Source: an uncultured Bacteroidota bacterium
GTDB taxonomy: Bacteria; Bacteroidota; Bacteroidia; Bacteroidales; 4484-276
Assembly (NCBI GenBank): GCA_903944895.1
Contig: CAJATL010000061.1
Span: 1 to 52,795, forward strand
Direction: 5' to 3'
DNA: 52,795 nt
Part shown: one piece after another, positions 24,654-32,527 of the stretch
How the letters are laid out: every line of letters begins with the position of its first letter
How positions within the stretch are numbered: position 1 is the first letter of the stretch
Translations under genes and position numbers: made by a program
Notes under the pieces: generated by a model
Databases searched by the model: none
What the model saw: the letters and a program-made list of their open reading frames with translations, nothing else
What the model was told of the DNA's origin: nothing

Positions 24654-26792
24654 ATGACAGAAAACAAAGAAGATAAAAGCAAGCCTGAGGGCGAACCGAA
24701 AAACGACCCCTTCCGTAATTTTATGAATCCCAAAAAAACGGGTGGTGACAAAGGAAAATTCAATTTTTATTGGGTTTATTCTATCATTGCATTTGTATTT
24801 ATTGCCATATTTTTTTTCAACAACGAAGGTACTGTTAAGGAAACCAACTGGGGCGAATTAAAAAGCATGCTTTCCGACGAAGATGTGTTAAAAATTGTTT
24901 TGGTTAATCGTGAAATTGCCGAAATTTACATCAAACCCGACAGTCTGACAAAGGAGCGTTACAAGGATATTTTAAAGGATTCAAAACCTGAATTATTTGG
25001 AAAATCTCCTCAATATGTGCTTACCATCGGAGCCGTTGAATCGTTCGAGAAAAATGTAGAGGAAGTTCAAAAAGACCTTGCCGAGCCTGTTTACATACAA
25101 AATGAAATGCGGAAAAACTGGGGTGGAGACATTCTTAGTTATATTATTCCATTGCTTTTCCTTGTCGGCGTTTGGTTTTTTATCATGCGCATGATGAGCC
25201 GTGGTGGTGCCGGTGGCGGCCAGATTTTTAATATCGGGAAATCAAAAGCTACACTTTTTGATAAAGACACCAATGTTAAAATTACTTTTAAAGATGTTGC
25301 CGGCCTTGAAGAAGCGAAGATTGAGGTCATGGAGATTGTTGATTTTTTAAAGAATCCCAGCAAATATACCGATCTTGGTGGCAAAATCCCCAAAGGCGCA
25401 TTGTTGGTAGGCCCTCCGGGGACAGGAAAAACCTTGTTGGCGAAATCTGTTGCCGGCGAAGCAAACGTTCCTTTTTTCTCGATATCAGGTTCCGACTTTG
25501 TCGAAATGTTTGTTGGAGTTGGCGCATCCAGGGTTCGTGATTTATTCAGGCAGGCTAAGGATAAAGCTCCCTGCATCATTTTTATCGATGAGATCGATGC
25601 CATCGGTCGTGCAAGAGGTAAAAATGCGATGACAGGTGCAAATGACGAACGCGAAAATACCCTCAACCAGCTCCTCACCGAGATGGACGGCTTTGGAACA
25701 AATGCAGGCGTAATTATTCTTGCCGCAACCAATCGTGCCGATATTCTCGACCGTGCGCTTTTGCGTGCAGGACGTTTCGACCGTCAGATTCATGTTGAGT
25801 TGCCCGATCTTGAAGAACGAAAAGCAATTTTCCTCGTCCATCTTAAACCTATCAAATTTGACGATTCGGTTGAAGTTGATTTTCTTGCTAAACAAACTCC
25901 CGGTTTTTCAGGTGCTGATATTGCAAACGTTTGTAACGAATCCGCGCTTATCGGTGCACGAAAAGGCAAATCAATCGTTGATAAGCAGGATTTTATGGAT
26001 GCGATCGACCGAATCGTTGGTGGCCTTGAAAAGCGGAATAAAATCATTTCACAGGACGAAAAGAAAACAATTGCCTATCATGAAGCTGGCCATGCTGCCG
26101 TAAGCTGGTTACTTGAGTATGCTTCTCCATTGGTAAAAGTCACCATCGTTCCCCGTGGCAAGGCTCTGGGCGCTGCATGGTATCTTCCTGAAGAACGCCA
26201 GATCACTACTACCGAACAAATGAATGACGAAATGACGTCAACTTTGGGTGGCCGCGCTTCTGAAGAAATTAACTTCGGAAAAATTTCTACCGGAGCTTTA
26301 AACGACCTCGAAAGAGTGACCAAACAAGCTTATGCCATGGTTATGTATTACGGTTTGAATAAAAAGGTCGGGAACATTAGCTATTACGATTCAAGTGGTC
26401 AGCAGGAATATGCTTTAACCAAACCGTACAGCGAAAGAACTGCCGAAACCATCGATCAGGAGGTTCACTTGATGATTGAACAGGCCTACGACAGAGCTTT
26501 ACAAATTCTAAAAGATAACAAAGAAAAAGTTGATAAACTTGCGAATTTGCTTTTAGAAAGGGAAGTAATTTTCCGTGAGGATCTCGAATTAATTTTTGGA
26601 AAACGCACCTTTAAACGAGATATCGAAAATGCGCTTGAAGACGAACGCGATAAAGATAAAATGAAAAAACGGATACAAAAGGTCAGGGATGAAGTTGCAC
26701 AACAGGAAGCAGAAGCAGGCAATGCTGGTCTCATCGCTTCTAAAAGTGAAACCAAAACCAATAATAAAAAGGACGCCGCAGGAAAAGTTTAG
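24654..26792 (+). CDS. ftsH: ATP-dependent zinc metalloprotease FtsH
   Basis: Membrane-bound AAA+ protease degrading misfolded membrane proteins and short-lived regulators. The 712-residue product has two membrane helices (about 38-55 and 160-179) around an extracytoplasmic domain. Then come Walker A GPPGTGKT (253-260), Walker B IIFIDEID (about 308-315), the SRH region TNRADILD, and the zinc motif HEAGH (476-480). I chose the ATG at 24654; a TTG at 24621 in frame would overlap rsfS. The C-terminal tail after about 600 is highly charged (Lys/Glu/Asp). A possible internal promoter follows its stop. Confidence 0.97.
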   Translation: MTENKEDKSKPEGEPKNDPFRNFMNPKKTGGDKGKFNFYWVYSIIAFVFIAIFFFNNEGTVKETNWGELKSMLSDEDVLKIVLVNREIAEIYIKPDSLTKERYKDILKDSKPELFGKSPQYVLTIGAVESFEKNVEEVQKDLAEPVYIQNEMRKNWGGDILSYIIPLLFLVGVWFFIMRMMSRGGAGGGQIFNIGKSKATLFDKDTNVKITFKDVAGLEEAKIEVMEIVDFLKNPSKYTDLGGKIPKGALLVGPPGTGKTLLAKSVAGEANVPFFSISGSDFVEMFVGVGASRVRDLFRQAKDKAPCIIFIDEIDAIGRARGKNAMTGANDERENTLNQLLTEMDGFGTNAGVIILAATNRADILDRALLRAGRFDRQIHVELPDLEERKAIFLVHLKPIKFDDSVEVDFLAKQTPGFSGADIANVCNESALIGARKGKSIVDKQDFMDAIDRIVGGLEKRNKIISQDEKKTIAYHEAGHAAVSWLLEYASPLVKVTIVPRGKALGAAWYLPEERQITTTEQMNDEMTSTLGGRASEEINFGKISTGALNDLERVTKQAYAMVMYYGLNKKVGNISYYDSSGQQEYALTKPYSERTAETIDQEVHLMIEQAYDRALQILKDNKEKVDKLANLLLEREVIFREDLELIFGKRTFKRDIENALEDERDKDKMKKRIQKVRDEVAQQEAEAGNAGLIASKSETKTNNKKDAAGKV

Positions 26793-26800
26793 TATTTTTG
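26793..26800 (+). promoter_or_regulatory. Candidate -7 box (TATTTTTG) after ftsH
   Basis: TAnnTTTG match immediately after the ftsH stop codon. If used, transcription would begin near 26807, which favours 26823 over 26805 as the LUD-gene start. Confidence 0.3.
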
Positions 26801-26822
26801 TTTAATGAACAGAAAAATACTG

Positions 26823-27464
26823 ATGGACGAAACTACAACACGTGAAAAGATTTTCAAAAGCATCCGAAATGCTTTGATCGAGAAAACCTCGATCCCTTTT
26901 CCAAATGTAGATTTTGAGTCATCAGTATTTTTGCCTTTACGCGAAAGCCTTGATGTGACCTTTGCGCAGGAATTTACCAAAGTCGCCGGCAAGTTCATCT
27001 ATTGTGAAAATGAAGCTGATATGGCCGAAAAGCTGAAATATCTCATCGATCAGAATAAGCTGGAAGAGGTATTTTGCATCGAAGAGCGGCTGAGAATGCT
27101 TCTGGATGAGCATGGTATTGTCCTCAATGAAACTGCCACCGAATTTCAAAATGTAAAAGTAGGAATTACCCTTTGCGAATTCCTGGTCTCCAGATTAGGC
27201 AGCATTATGATTTCTTCGCGTCAGCTATCCGGCAGAAGGCTCAATGTTTTTCCTGAAATTCATGTTGTCGTGGCCTACACAACTCAGCTTGTGCCCGATT
27301 TAAAAGATGCCTTTGCCCAACTAAAAATCAAATATCAAAATGTAATTCCTTCGATGATTACGGTAATTACCGGCCCAAGCCGGACTGCTGACATCGAAAA
27401 AACATTGGTAATGGGTGCGCATGGACCTAAGGAAATTTATGTACTTTTGGTAGAAAGTAATTAA
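26823..27464 (+). CDS. LUD-domain protein (LutC/YkgG-like)
   Basis: A 213-residue cytosolic protein with a single LUD domain. The conserved C-terminal block ITGPSRTADIEKTLVMGAHG and the segment GITLCEFLVSRLGSIMISS are clear. In LutABC systems LUD proteins take part in lactate oxidation, but no LutA or LutB is present here. In Bacteroidota this stand-alone form often sits behind ftsH with no known role. The ATG at 26823 gives MDETTTREKIFKSIRNALI, the usual opening; an ATG at 26805 is in frame and possible. Confidence 0.85.
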   Translation: MDETTTREKIFKSIRNALIEKTSIPFPNVDFESSVFLPLRESLDVTFAQEFTKVAGKFIYCENEADMAEKLKYLIDQNKLEEVFCIEERLRMLLDEHGIVLNETATEFQNVKVGITLCEFLVSRLGSIMISSRQLSGRRLNVFPEIHVVVAYTTQLVPDLKDAFAQLKIKYQNVIPSMITVITGPSRTADIEKTLVMGAHGPKEIYVLLVESN

Positions 27465-27500
27465 ATGGTTTGATTTTAATAATTATCTAAATTTAAAGCT

Positions 27501-27710
27501 ATGGAAGACAATTGGTTAAAGGTTTATTCTGCCGGTCAGTTATACCAGGTCGAATTAGTGAAAGGAATTCTGGATCAAAGCGGAATCGAAAGCGTGATTT
27601 TGAACCAATCAGACTCTGAGTTTTTATTGGGCGAAGTTGAGCTTTATGTTGAAACCGAAAATTTTGAAATGGCTAAAAACCTCATTTACGAATTCCACAA
27701 AGGTGAATAA
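27501..27710 (+). CDS. DUF2007-family small protein
   Basis: A 69-residue cytosolic protein of the DUF2007 (putative signal-transducing) family: WLKVYSAGQLYQVELVKGIL at the start, then LLGEVELYVETENFEMAKNLI. These small ferredoxin-like folds are common in Bacteroidota and have no proven role. Its stop overlaps the GTG start of cdsA by 8 bases, which suggests translational coupling with phospholipid synthesis genes. Confidence 0.85.
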   Translation: MEDNWLKVYSAGQLYQVELVKGILDQSGIESVILNQSDSEFLLGEVELYVETENFEMAKNLIYEFHKGE

Positions 27711-28524
27711 TTTTATTGTTAGAACAATTACCGGGATCGTCTTTGCAATTTCGATAATTGGTTCTATTCTCATCAGTCATTATCTGTTTTCGCTTCTCTT
27801 CCTGGTAGTTACAATTTTTACCATGTTGGAGTTTTATAAGCTCGCTGATTCAGGACTATCCATCAAAATCCAAACGAAACTGGGGATTTTCACAGGATCA
27901 ATGCTGTTTATCTTATCCTCTTTATCATCACTCGGACTGGTAAGTGCAAATCTGTTAGCCATCATTTTCCTGCTAGCAGGATTTGTTTTTATTGCCGAAA
28001 TGTACCGCAATAAATCAAACCCATTCCTGAATATTTCGATGACTCTTGCCGGAGTTTTATACATTGCCTTGCCTTTTTCGATGCTGAATTTCTTTTACAC
28101 ACCACATTTCGATTTCTCAAATGGGAATTATGAAGTATTGATTGGGTTTTTCCTTATTTTATGGGTTAACGACTCATTGGCGTATCTTGTTGGGAGCTGC
28201 ATTGGCAAACACCGGTTATTTGAGCGCATTTCACCAAAGAAATCATGGGAAGGCTCCATTGGTGGTTTTGTGTTTGGATTGTTAACCGCATGGGGGATTT
28301 CGTTTTTCTTTAAAGAATTGGATTTGATTAATTGGCTGATAATTGCTGCGATAATAATGATTTTTGGTACTTTTGGCGACTTAGTCGAGTCGTTGTTCAA
28401 AAGAAGTTTAAATATTAAAGACTCTGGCAGCTTTTTACCAGGTCATGGCGGCCTTCTCGACAGATTTGATGCGGTTTTTCTGGCTGCTCCGGCAGTATTT
28501 GTTTATTTAATTCTGATAAATTGA
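27703..28524 (+). CDS. cdsA: Phosphatidate cytidylyltransferase
   Basis: Integral membrane enzyme making CDP-diacylglycerol from phosphatidate and CTP, the branch point to phosphatidylethanolamine. The GTG at 27703 gives 273 residues beginning VNNFIVRTITGIVFA; the frame is open further upstream, but there it overlaps the DUF2007 gene. There are about seven to eight hydrophobic helices. The C-terminal signature is intact: KKSWEGSIGG (about 184), then GDLVESLFKR and KDSGSFLPGHGGLLDRFD (about 224-258). It overlaps psd by one base (TGATG) and forms a lipid operon with it. Confidence 0.95.
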   Translation: MNNFIVRTITGIVFAISIIGSILISHYLFSLLFLVVTIFTMLEFYKLADSGLSIKIQTKLGIFTGSMLFILSSLSSLGLVSANLLAIIFLLAGFVFIAEMYRNKSNPFLNISMTLAGVLYIALPFSMLNFFYTPHFDFSNGNYEVLIGFFLILWVNDSLAYLVGSCIGKHRLFERISPKKSWEGSIGGFVFGLLTAWGISFFFKELDLINWLIIAAIIMIFGTFGDLVESLFKRSLNIKDSGSFLPGHGGLLDRFDAVFLAAPAVFVYLILIN

Positions 28525-29180
28525 TGCGGATTCATAAGGAAGGGTATAAAATTATTTTGGTTGTTTTTGTAGTTCTTACAATCACTCTTGCACTCGTTGA
28601 TTGGTTTTTACCTCAACAGACTATTTTTCACTTTTTAATGTACATTACAGTATTCATTTTTTTTCTATTCATTTTGCGATTTTTCCGCAATCCAAAACGC
28701 CCTGTACTCCATAACGAAAATGTAATATTATCTCCGGCTGATGGTAAAATTGTGGTTATCGAAGAGGTTGTTGAAAATGAATACTTTAAAGACCGGCGGT
28801 TACAGGTTTCTGTTTTTATGTCGCCTTTGAATGTCCATAAAAACTGGTTTCCTGTACAAGGAACGGTTAAGTTTGTCAAATATCACCCTGGCAAGTTCCT
28901 GGTAGCCTGGCATCCAAAATCCTCCGACTTAAACGAACGTACAACTGTTGTAGTGGCCAGGCCGCAAAATCAATCCATTTTAATCCGTCAGATTGCCGGA
29001 GCTGTGGCTCAACGGATCGTTTGCTATGCGAGGCCGAATACAGCAGTTAATCAAGGTGAAGAACTTGGATTTATAAAATTTGGTTCACGTGTTGATTTAT
29101 TCCTTCCATTAGGAACAAAAATTGAAGTTATTAAAAATCAGAAAGTTACCGGTAATGTTACGGTAATCGGAAGATTTTAA
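28524..29180 (+). CDS. psd: Phosphatidylserine decarboxylase
   Basis: Pyruvoyl-dependent enzyme converting phosphatidylserine to phosphatidylethanolamine at the inner membrane. The 218-residue product is the short form seen in Bacteroidota. It has two N-terminal membrane helices (about 10-55), the core LSPADGKIVVIEE and FMSPLNVHKNWFP, and the self-cleavage Gly-Ser in KFGSRVDLFLP (about residue 190), where the serine becomes the pyruvoyl group. Start ATG overlaps the cdsA stop by one base. No pssA gene is in the window. Its TAA stop overlaps the convergent lipoprotein's stop. Confidence 0.95.
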   Translation: MRIHKEGYKIILVVFVVLTITLALVDWFLPQQTIFHFLMYITVFIFFLFILRFFRNPKRPVLHNENVILSPADGKIVVIEEVVENEYFKDRRLQVSVFMSPLNVHKNWFPVQGTVKFVKYHPGKFLVAWHPKSSDLNERTTVVVARPQNQSILIRQIAGAVAQRIVCYARPNTAVNQGEELGFIKFGSRVDLFLPLGTKIEVIKNQKVTGNVTVIGRF

Positions 29181-29923
29181 CCAATTTTAGCTTCTTGGGT
29201 GTTTTCCTGCCATTTCCAGATTCCGGATTCTTTCAAAACCTTTATTGGAATTTTAATGGCTGCGGCGCCACAATAATAAGCGCCCAACTCGTAAGCCTCA
29301 AAATAAAAAATCATGTTTTCCATGGTCACCCCAAAATTCTCAAATTCCTTTCCAGCCGATGGCGCTTTGTCGAAACATTGCTGAGGATTTTCGAGATATT
29401 TTACCAGCAGGGCATTTAAAGCATTTTGTTCTTCAGCAGTGTTGATGCTTACAAAATCGGCAAGTTTTAGAAATTTACCGTTCTTTACATCAAAATTAAA
29501 AGTTGTTATTGCTGTAAAACCATGTGCCCCAAGCGCATAACTGTAGGTTTCGAATTTCACGCTTATCAGATTTACATCTTTACTTAAAGCCTCATAGCGG
29601 TTCAGCAATTCATACTTACCGTGTGCACCAGTTTCGTCAATCACTTTCCGCGCGCCATCTGCATCCGTTCCCCAGTAATAATTTGAGGCAGTATCCAGGA
29701 ATGCTTCCATCCTCTTATTGAGCAAATCCAGACCTGTGTTTTTTGAATTGTCGGTTGAGTTGAACAACGGATATTGCAGGTCGATCGAAAAATAGGCAGT
29801 ATCACCGATGATTTTCGACTGTTCAATCATCGAATATTCCGGTTTGTATTTTTCCTCTGGCTTACGATGACAGGCAAAAGCGAATACAATTGCCATTAAC
29901 AGGAGTAAAGTGCTTCTATTCAT
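29177..29923 (-). CDS. DUF3298/DUF4163 (RsiV-like) lipoprotein
   Basis: A 248-residue lipoprotein with lipobox FAFAC (C18). Residues about 40-150 match the DUF4163-like part (paired beta strands and the helix around LNKRMEAFLDTASNYY). Residues about 150-235 match DUF3298 (NFDVKNGKFLKLADFV ... FYFEAYELGAYYCG). The fold is shared with the lysozyme-binding anti-sigma factor RsiV, but no sigma factor is next to it, so it may be an independent periplasmic binding protein. It is convergent with psd, their stops overlapping by 3-4 bases. Confidence 0.82.
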   Translation of the reverse strand: MNRSTLLLLMAIVFAFACHRKPEEKYKPEYSMIEQSKIIGDTAYFSIDLQYPLFNSTDNSKNTGLDLLNKRMEAFLDTASNYYWGTDADGARKVIDETGAHGKYELLNRYEALSKDVNLISVKFETYSYALGAHGFTAITTFNFDVKNGKFLKLADFVSINTAEEQNALNALLVKYLENPQQCFDKAPSAGKEFENFGVTMENMIFYFEAYELGAYYCGAAAIKIPIKVLKESGIWKWQENTQEAKIG

Positions 29924-29948
29924 AATTTTTGGTGGGTTTTCAAAATAC

Positions 29949-30644
29949 TTAAATCAGGTTTTTTAATTCGATCAAATCAAATATTTCTGATTGGATGCCT
30001 CCATTGTGGGCAATTTTGTTGGGGTTAAAAAAAACAGTATCCATCCCGTTATTTTGTGCGCCCAAAATATCAACCTCAATATCATCGCCAATCATCAGGC
30101 TTTCCTGCGGCAGTGCGTTGGCTGTTTCGAGAGCATATTTAAAAATACAGTCATCGGGTTTTTTACATCCGGCAGCTTCAGAAGTGATCACTTTATCGAA
30201 GTATTTATCAAGGCCAGAATTGCGCAATTTATGAAACTGAACTTCCTCAAAGCCATTGGTGATGATATGCAGCGGGTATCTTTTAAACAGATATTCGAGT
30301 GTTTCGATGGAATTGGGGAAAAGATTGGTTTTTTTCGGGCTGATGGTGATGTAGTCGATGCCGATTTGTTTGGCTAATTCCGGGTCATCAATCCCAAAAT
30401 CGAGCAATGTAACTTCAAACCTGCGTGAAGTGAGGTAACTTTTTTCGATTTTCCCTTCCACATAAAGTGCCCAGAGTTCTGTATTGTGGCGTAAGTAGCT
30501 TTCGGTAAAAGCCTCAAAACTACTTACTCCTTTTTCGGAAAGATGGTATTTTTCGTAAATATCTTGGAAGGCTTCATGGGCATTTTTATCAAAATCCCAC
30601 AAAGTGCGGTCGAGGTCAAAGAAAATGTGTTTGTATTTCTTCAT
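29949..30644 (-). CDS. yjjG: YjjG-type HAD nucleotidase
   Basis: A 231-residue HAD-superfamily hydrolase. Motif I is DLDRT with the nucleophile D10 and acid D12; motif II is in ITNGFEEVQ; the lysine motif is KKPD; and motif IV is GDDIEVDILGA. The pattern and length match YjjG-family enzymes, which remove phosphate from non-canonical pyrimidine nucleotides (a house-cleaning role in family members). It lies 25 bp downstream... in map terms just beside the DUF3298 lipoprotein, on the same strand and upstream of it. It has a well-spaced promoter of its own. Confidence 0.9.
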   Translation of the reverse strand: MKKYKHIFFDLDRTLWDFDKNAHEAFQDIYEKYHLSEKGVSSFEAFTESYLRHNTELWALYVEGKIEKSYLTSRRFEVTLLDFGIDDPELAKQIGIDYITISPKKTNLFPNSIETLEYLFKRYPLHIITNGFEEVQFHKLRNSGLDKYFDKVITSEAAGCKKPDDCIFKYALETANALPQESLMIGDDIEVDILGAQNNGMDTVFFNPNKIAHNGGIQSEIFDLIELKNLI

Positions 30645-30663
30645 TTAGAATTTGAAATTTCGG

Positions 30664-30692
30664 CAAATTTATGCTTTTTTGATGAAAGACAA
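30664..30692 (-). promoter_or_regulatory. Promoter of the yjjG-like gene (TTG-N18-TAAATTTG)
   Basis: On the minus strand a TTG (30690-30692) and a -7 box TAAATTTG (30664-30671) are separated by 18 bases, close to the Bacteroidota consensus. The start codon at 30644 lies 20 bp beyond. Confidence 0.5.
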
Positions 30693-30764
30693 TTTTGGCC
30701 TTCATATAGTTTATAATGATAATCAATTAGTTATGATGTGGTGAAAATATTTTTTGAATTTTGC

Positions 30765-30795
30765 TTGACAAATGGATTTTTCTGATTTACATTTG
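30765..30795 (+). promoter_or_regulatory. Promoter of the SPFH operon (TTG-N20-TACATTTG)
   Basis: TTG at 30765-30767 and TACATTTG at 30788-30795 are separated by 20 bases, matching the Bacteroidota primary sigma factor consensus. This is the best-formed plus-strand promoter in the window and lies 48 bp before the SPFH start. Confidence 0.55.
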
Positions 30796-30842
30796 CAATA
30801 TCAAATTGATATTAAAATGAAACTAATCTAATTTTAAAAAAC

Positions 30843-31697
30843 ATGAAAAACGAAACAAATTACAAACCAATGTCAGGTTACATCATGCTGATAATTGTGC
30901 TGATACTGATAATTGGACCGGTGCTGGGAATAATCGCCACCCAGATGCTTTGGCTGATTGCCTTTATTGTTGTTGGAGTATTTCTGGCCACTGGTTTTTC
31001 GGTGGTAAATCCCAACGAATCTTCGGTGCTGATGCTTTTTGGCGCCTACAAAGGAACTGTTAAAACCAATGGTTTTTTCTGGCTGAATCCTTTTTTTACG
31101 AGGAAACGAATTTCGCTTCGTGCCCGCAATCTCAACAGTGAGCCGATTAAGGTAAACGACAAGCTTGGCAACCCGATCATGATTGGGATTGTTTTGGTTT
31201 GGAAGGTTGAGGATACTTTTAAAGCCGCTTTCGAGGTGGACGATTATGGCCATTTTGTAGATATTCAAAGCGAATCAGCCATCAGAAAACTTGCAGGCCA
31301 TTACCCTTACGATAATTTTGATGACGAAGGTGCCGAAATTACTTTACGTGGCGGTGGTGAAGAAGTCAACCAGAAACTGGAGGATGAACTTTCGGAAAGG
31401 CTTGCCATTGCAGGAATCCTGGTTCATGAAGCTCGGATCAGTTACCTGGCTTATGCCAGCGAAATTGCAGGTGCCATGTTGCGTCGTCAGCAGGCTACCG
31501 CAATCGTTGCAGCCCGTTTTAAAATTGTCGAAGGCGCTGTTAGTATGGTCGAAATGGCCCTTGATCAACTGGCCAAAAAGAAAATTATCGACATGGACGA
31601 CGAAAAGAAAGCAGCCATGGTAAGCAACCTCATGGTTGTGCTTTGCTCGGATAAAGATGCCAGCCCGGTTGTTAATACTGGAACTTTACACCAATAA
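30843..31697 (+). CDS. SPFH/band 7 membrane protein
   Basis: A 284-residue stomatin/flotillin-related protein. Two adjacent hydrophobic segments near the N-terminus (about 12-34 and 36-55) anchor it. The SPFH domain (about 55-230) begins with VNPNESSVLMLFGAYKGT and contains VNDKLGNPIMIGIVLVWKV and a C-terminal helix with REARISYLAYASEIAGAML-like residues. SPFH proteins organise membrane microdomains and often partner proteases or NfeD. None is next door, and instead a ribbon-helix-helix gene follows 5 bp later, an association that I recall from other bacteria with SPFH genes. The three genes to 32414 look like one operon. Confidence 0.9.
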   Translation: MKNETNYKPMSGYIMLIIVLILIIGPVLGIIATQMLWLIAFIVVGVFLATGFSVVNPNESSVLMLFGAYKGTVKTNGFFWLNPFFTRKRISLRARNLNSEPIKVNDKLGNPIMIGIVLVWKVEDTFKAAFEVDDYGHFVDIQSESAIRKLAGHYPYDNFDDEGAEITLRGGGEEVNQKLEDELSERLAIAGILVHEARISYLAYASEIAGAMLRRQQATAIVAARFKIVEGAVSMVEMALDQLAKKKIIDMDDEKKAAMVSNLMVVLCSDKDASPVVNTGTLHQ

Positions 31698-31702
31698 AAC
31701 CA

Positions 31703-31900
31703 ATGGCCACCAAAAAAACATTTGTACTTCGGCTTGATCCGGATGTTTACGAGCGCCTCGAAAAATGGGCTGCTGATGAATTCAGGAGTGCAAATGGACA
31801 GATCGAGTGGATTTTAGACCAGGCTTTAAAAAAAGCAGGACGAAGTAGGTTCAAAGAACAAAACCCGGAAACAGAAAATAAACCAGATGATGAACTATAG
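31703..31900 (+). CDS. Arc-type ribbon-helix-helix small protein
   Basis: A 65-residue protein. The pattern KTFVLRLDPDVYERLEKWAA, then the second helix NGQIEWILDQALKKAG, is the Arc/MetJ ribbon-helix-helix DNA-binding fold: a beta strand and two helices that dimerise and contact the major groove. It begins 5 bp after the SPFH stop and its end overlaps the next gene by 14 bp, so the three are tightly coupled. It could autoregulate this operon. There is no toxin partner with a recognisable toxin fold, so I do not call it an antitoxin. Confidence 0.82.
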   Translation: MATKKTFVLRLDPDVYERLEKWAADEFRSANGQIEWILDQALKKAGRSRFKEQNPETENKPDDEL

Positions 31901-32414
31901 AGAAAATCAAAAATTTAAGGAACCCGCAATCTGGATTGGTTTGACCGTTTCAGCTTTGGTTGTGATTGGGATATTCGGTTTAGGATTTTATCGCCAGATC
32001 ATTCAAGGCCGGCAATTTGGGAATAACCCGATGAGCGACAATGGCTTGACTGTGGCTTTTGCATTGGTAGTATTCCTGTTTTTGTCGGTTTTTTTATTGT
32101 TTGGCTTTGCAAAACTGACCATAGAAATTGACAAGCGAAGAATAGCTTTCAGATTTTTTCCGTTTCATTTTAAATTCCAACAGATAAGTTGGGACAAAAT
32201 CGAAAATTTTGAAGTGATAACTTACAAGCCAATAAGAGATTATGGAGGCTGGGGTATAAAATTTGGCAAAAAAGGAAAGGCCTACAATGTTGCCGGAGAT
32301 AAAGGCTTGCAATTACAGTTAAAATCCGGAAAGAACATTCTGATAGGAACTCAAAAGGCTGTCGAACTTTCTGATTTTCTGAGCAAACTGCAACTGCAAC
32401 ACAGGCTAAAATAA
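31887..32414 (+). CDS. PH-like two-helix membrane protein (paralogue of the 1.2 kb gene)
   Basis: A 175-residue uncharacterised protein with two hydrophobic helices (about 16-36 and 52-74) and a C-terminal PH-like domain. Its core, YGGWGIKFGKKGKAYNVAGDKG followed by ILIGTQKAVEL in two separated stretches, is clearly shared with the gene at 1189-1701, as are QII.G..FG.NP near the membrane and the ID+..I segment. It overlaps the ribbon-helix-helix gene by 14 bp, so it is the third gene of the SPFH operon. A role at the membrane together with the SPFH protein is a reasonable guess, no more. Confidence 0.75.
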   Translation: MMNYRENQKFKEPAIWIGLTVSALVVIGIFGLGFYRQIIQGRQFGNNPMSDNGLTVAFALVVFLFLSVFLLFGFAKLTIEIDKRRIAFRFFPFHFKFQQISWDKIENFEVITYKPIRDYGGWGIKFGKKGKAYNVAGDKGLQLQLKSGKNILIGTQKAVELSDFLSKLQLQHRLK

Positions 32415-32435
32415 TAATTTGAGCCGGGGTTTACA

Positions 32436-32476
32436 AAGGCCATTTCTGATGCTTTTACAGCTAACGAAATGGCCTT
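32436..32476 (+). terminator. Terminator of the SPFH operon
   Basis: AAGGCCATTTC (32436-32446) and GAAATGGCCTT (32466-32476) form a perfect 11-bp stem with a 19-base loop, followed after a few bases by TTTTT. It lies between convergent genes. Confidence 0.65.
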
Positions 32477-32527
32477 CTTGGTTTTTAACAGTCAGCGAAA
32501 GAAATTCCGAAACTGAGCAATCCTTCA

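Noticed and set aside
25139-25732. Open frame of 197 codons on the minus strand inside ftsH
   Set aside because: It is antisense to the AAA+ core of a certain ftsH gene, its translation matches no family pattern, and it arises from the codon bias of the plus strand.
31703-31900. Toxin-antitoxin pair built on the ribbon-helix-helix gene
   Set aside because: The neighbours are a band 7 protein and a PH-like membrane protein, neither with a toxin fold, so an antitoxin call is not supported.
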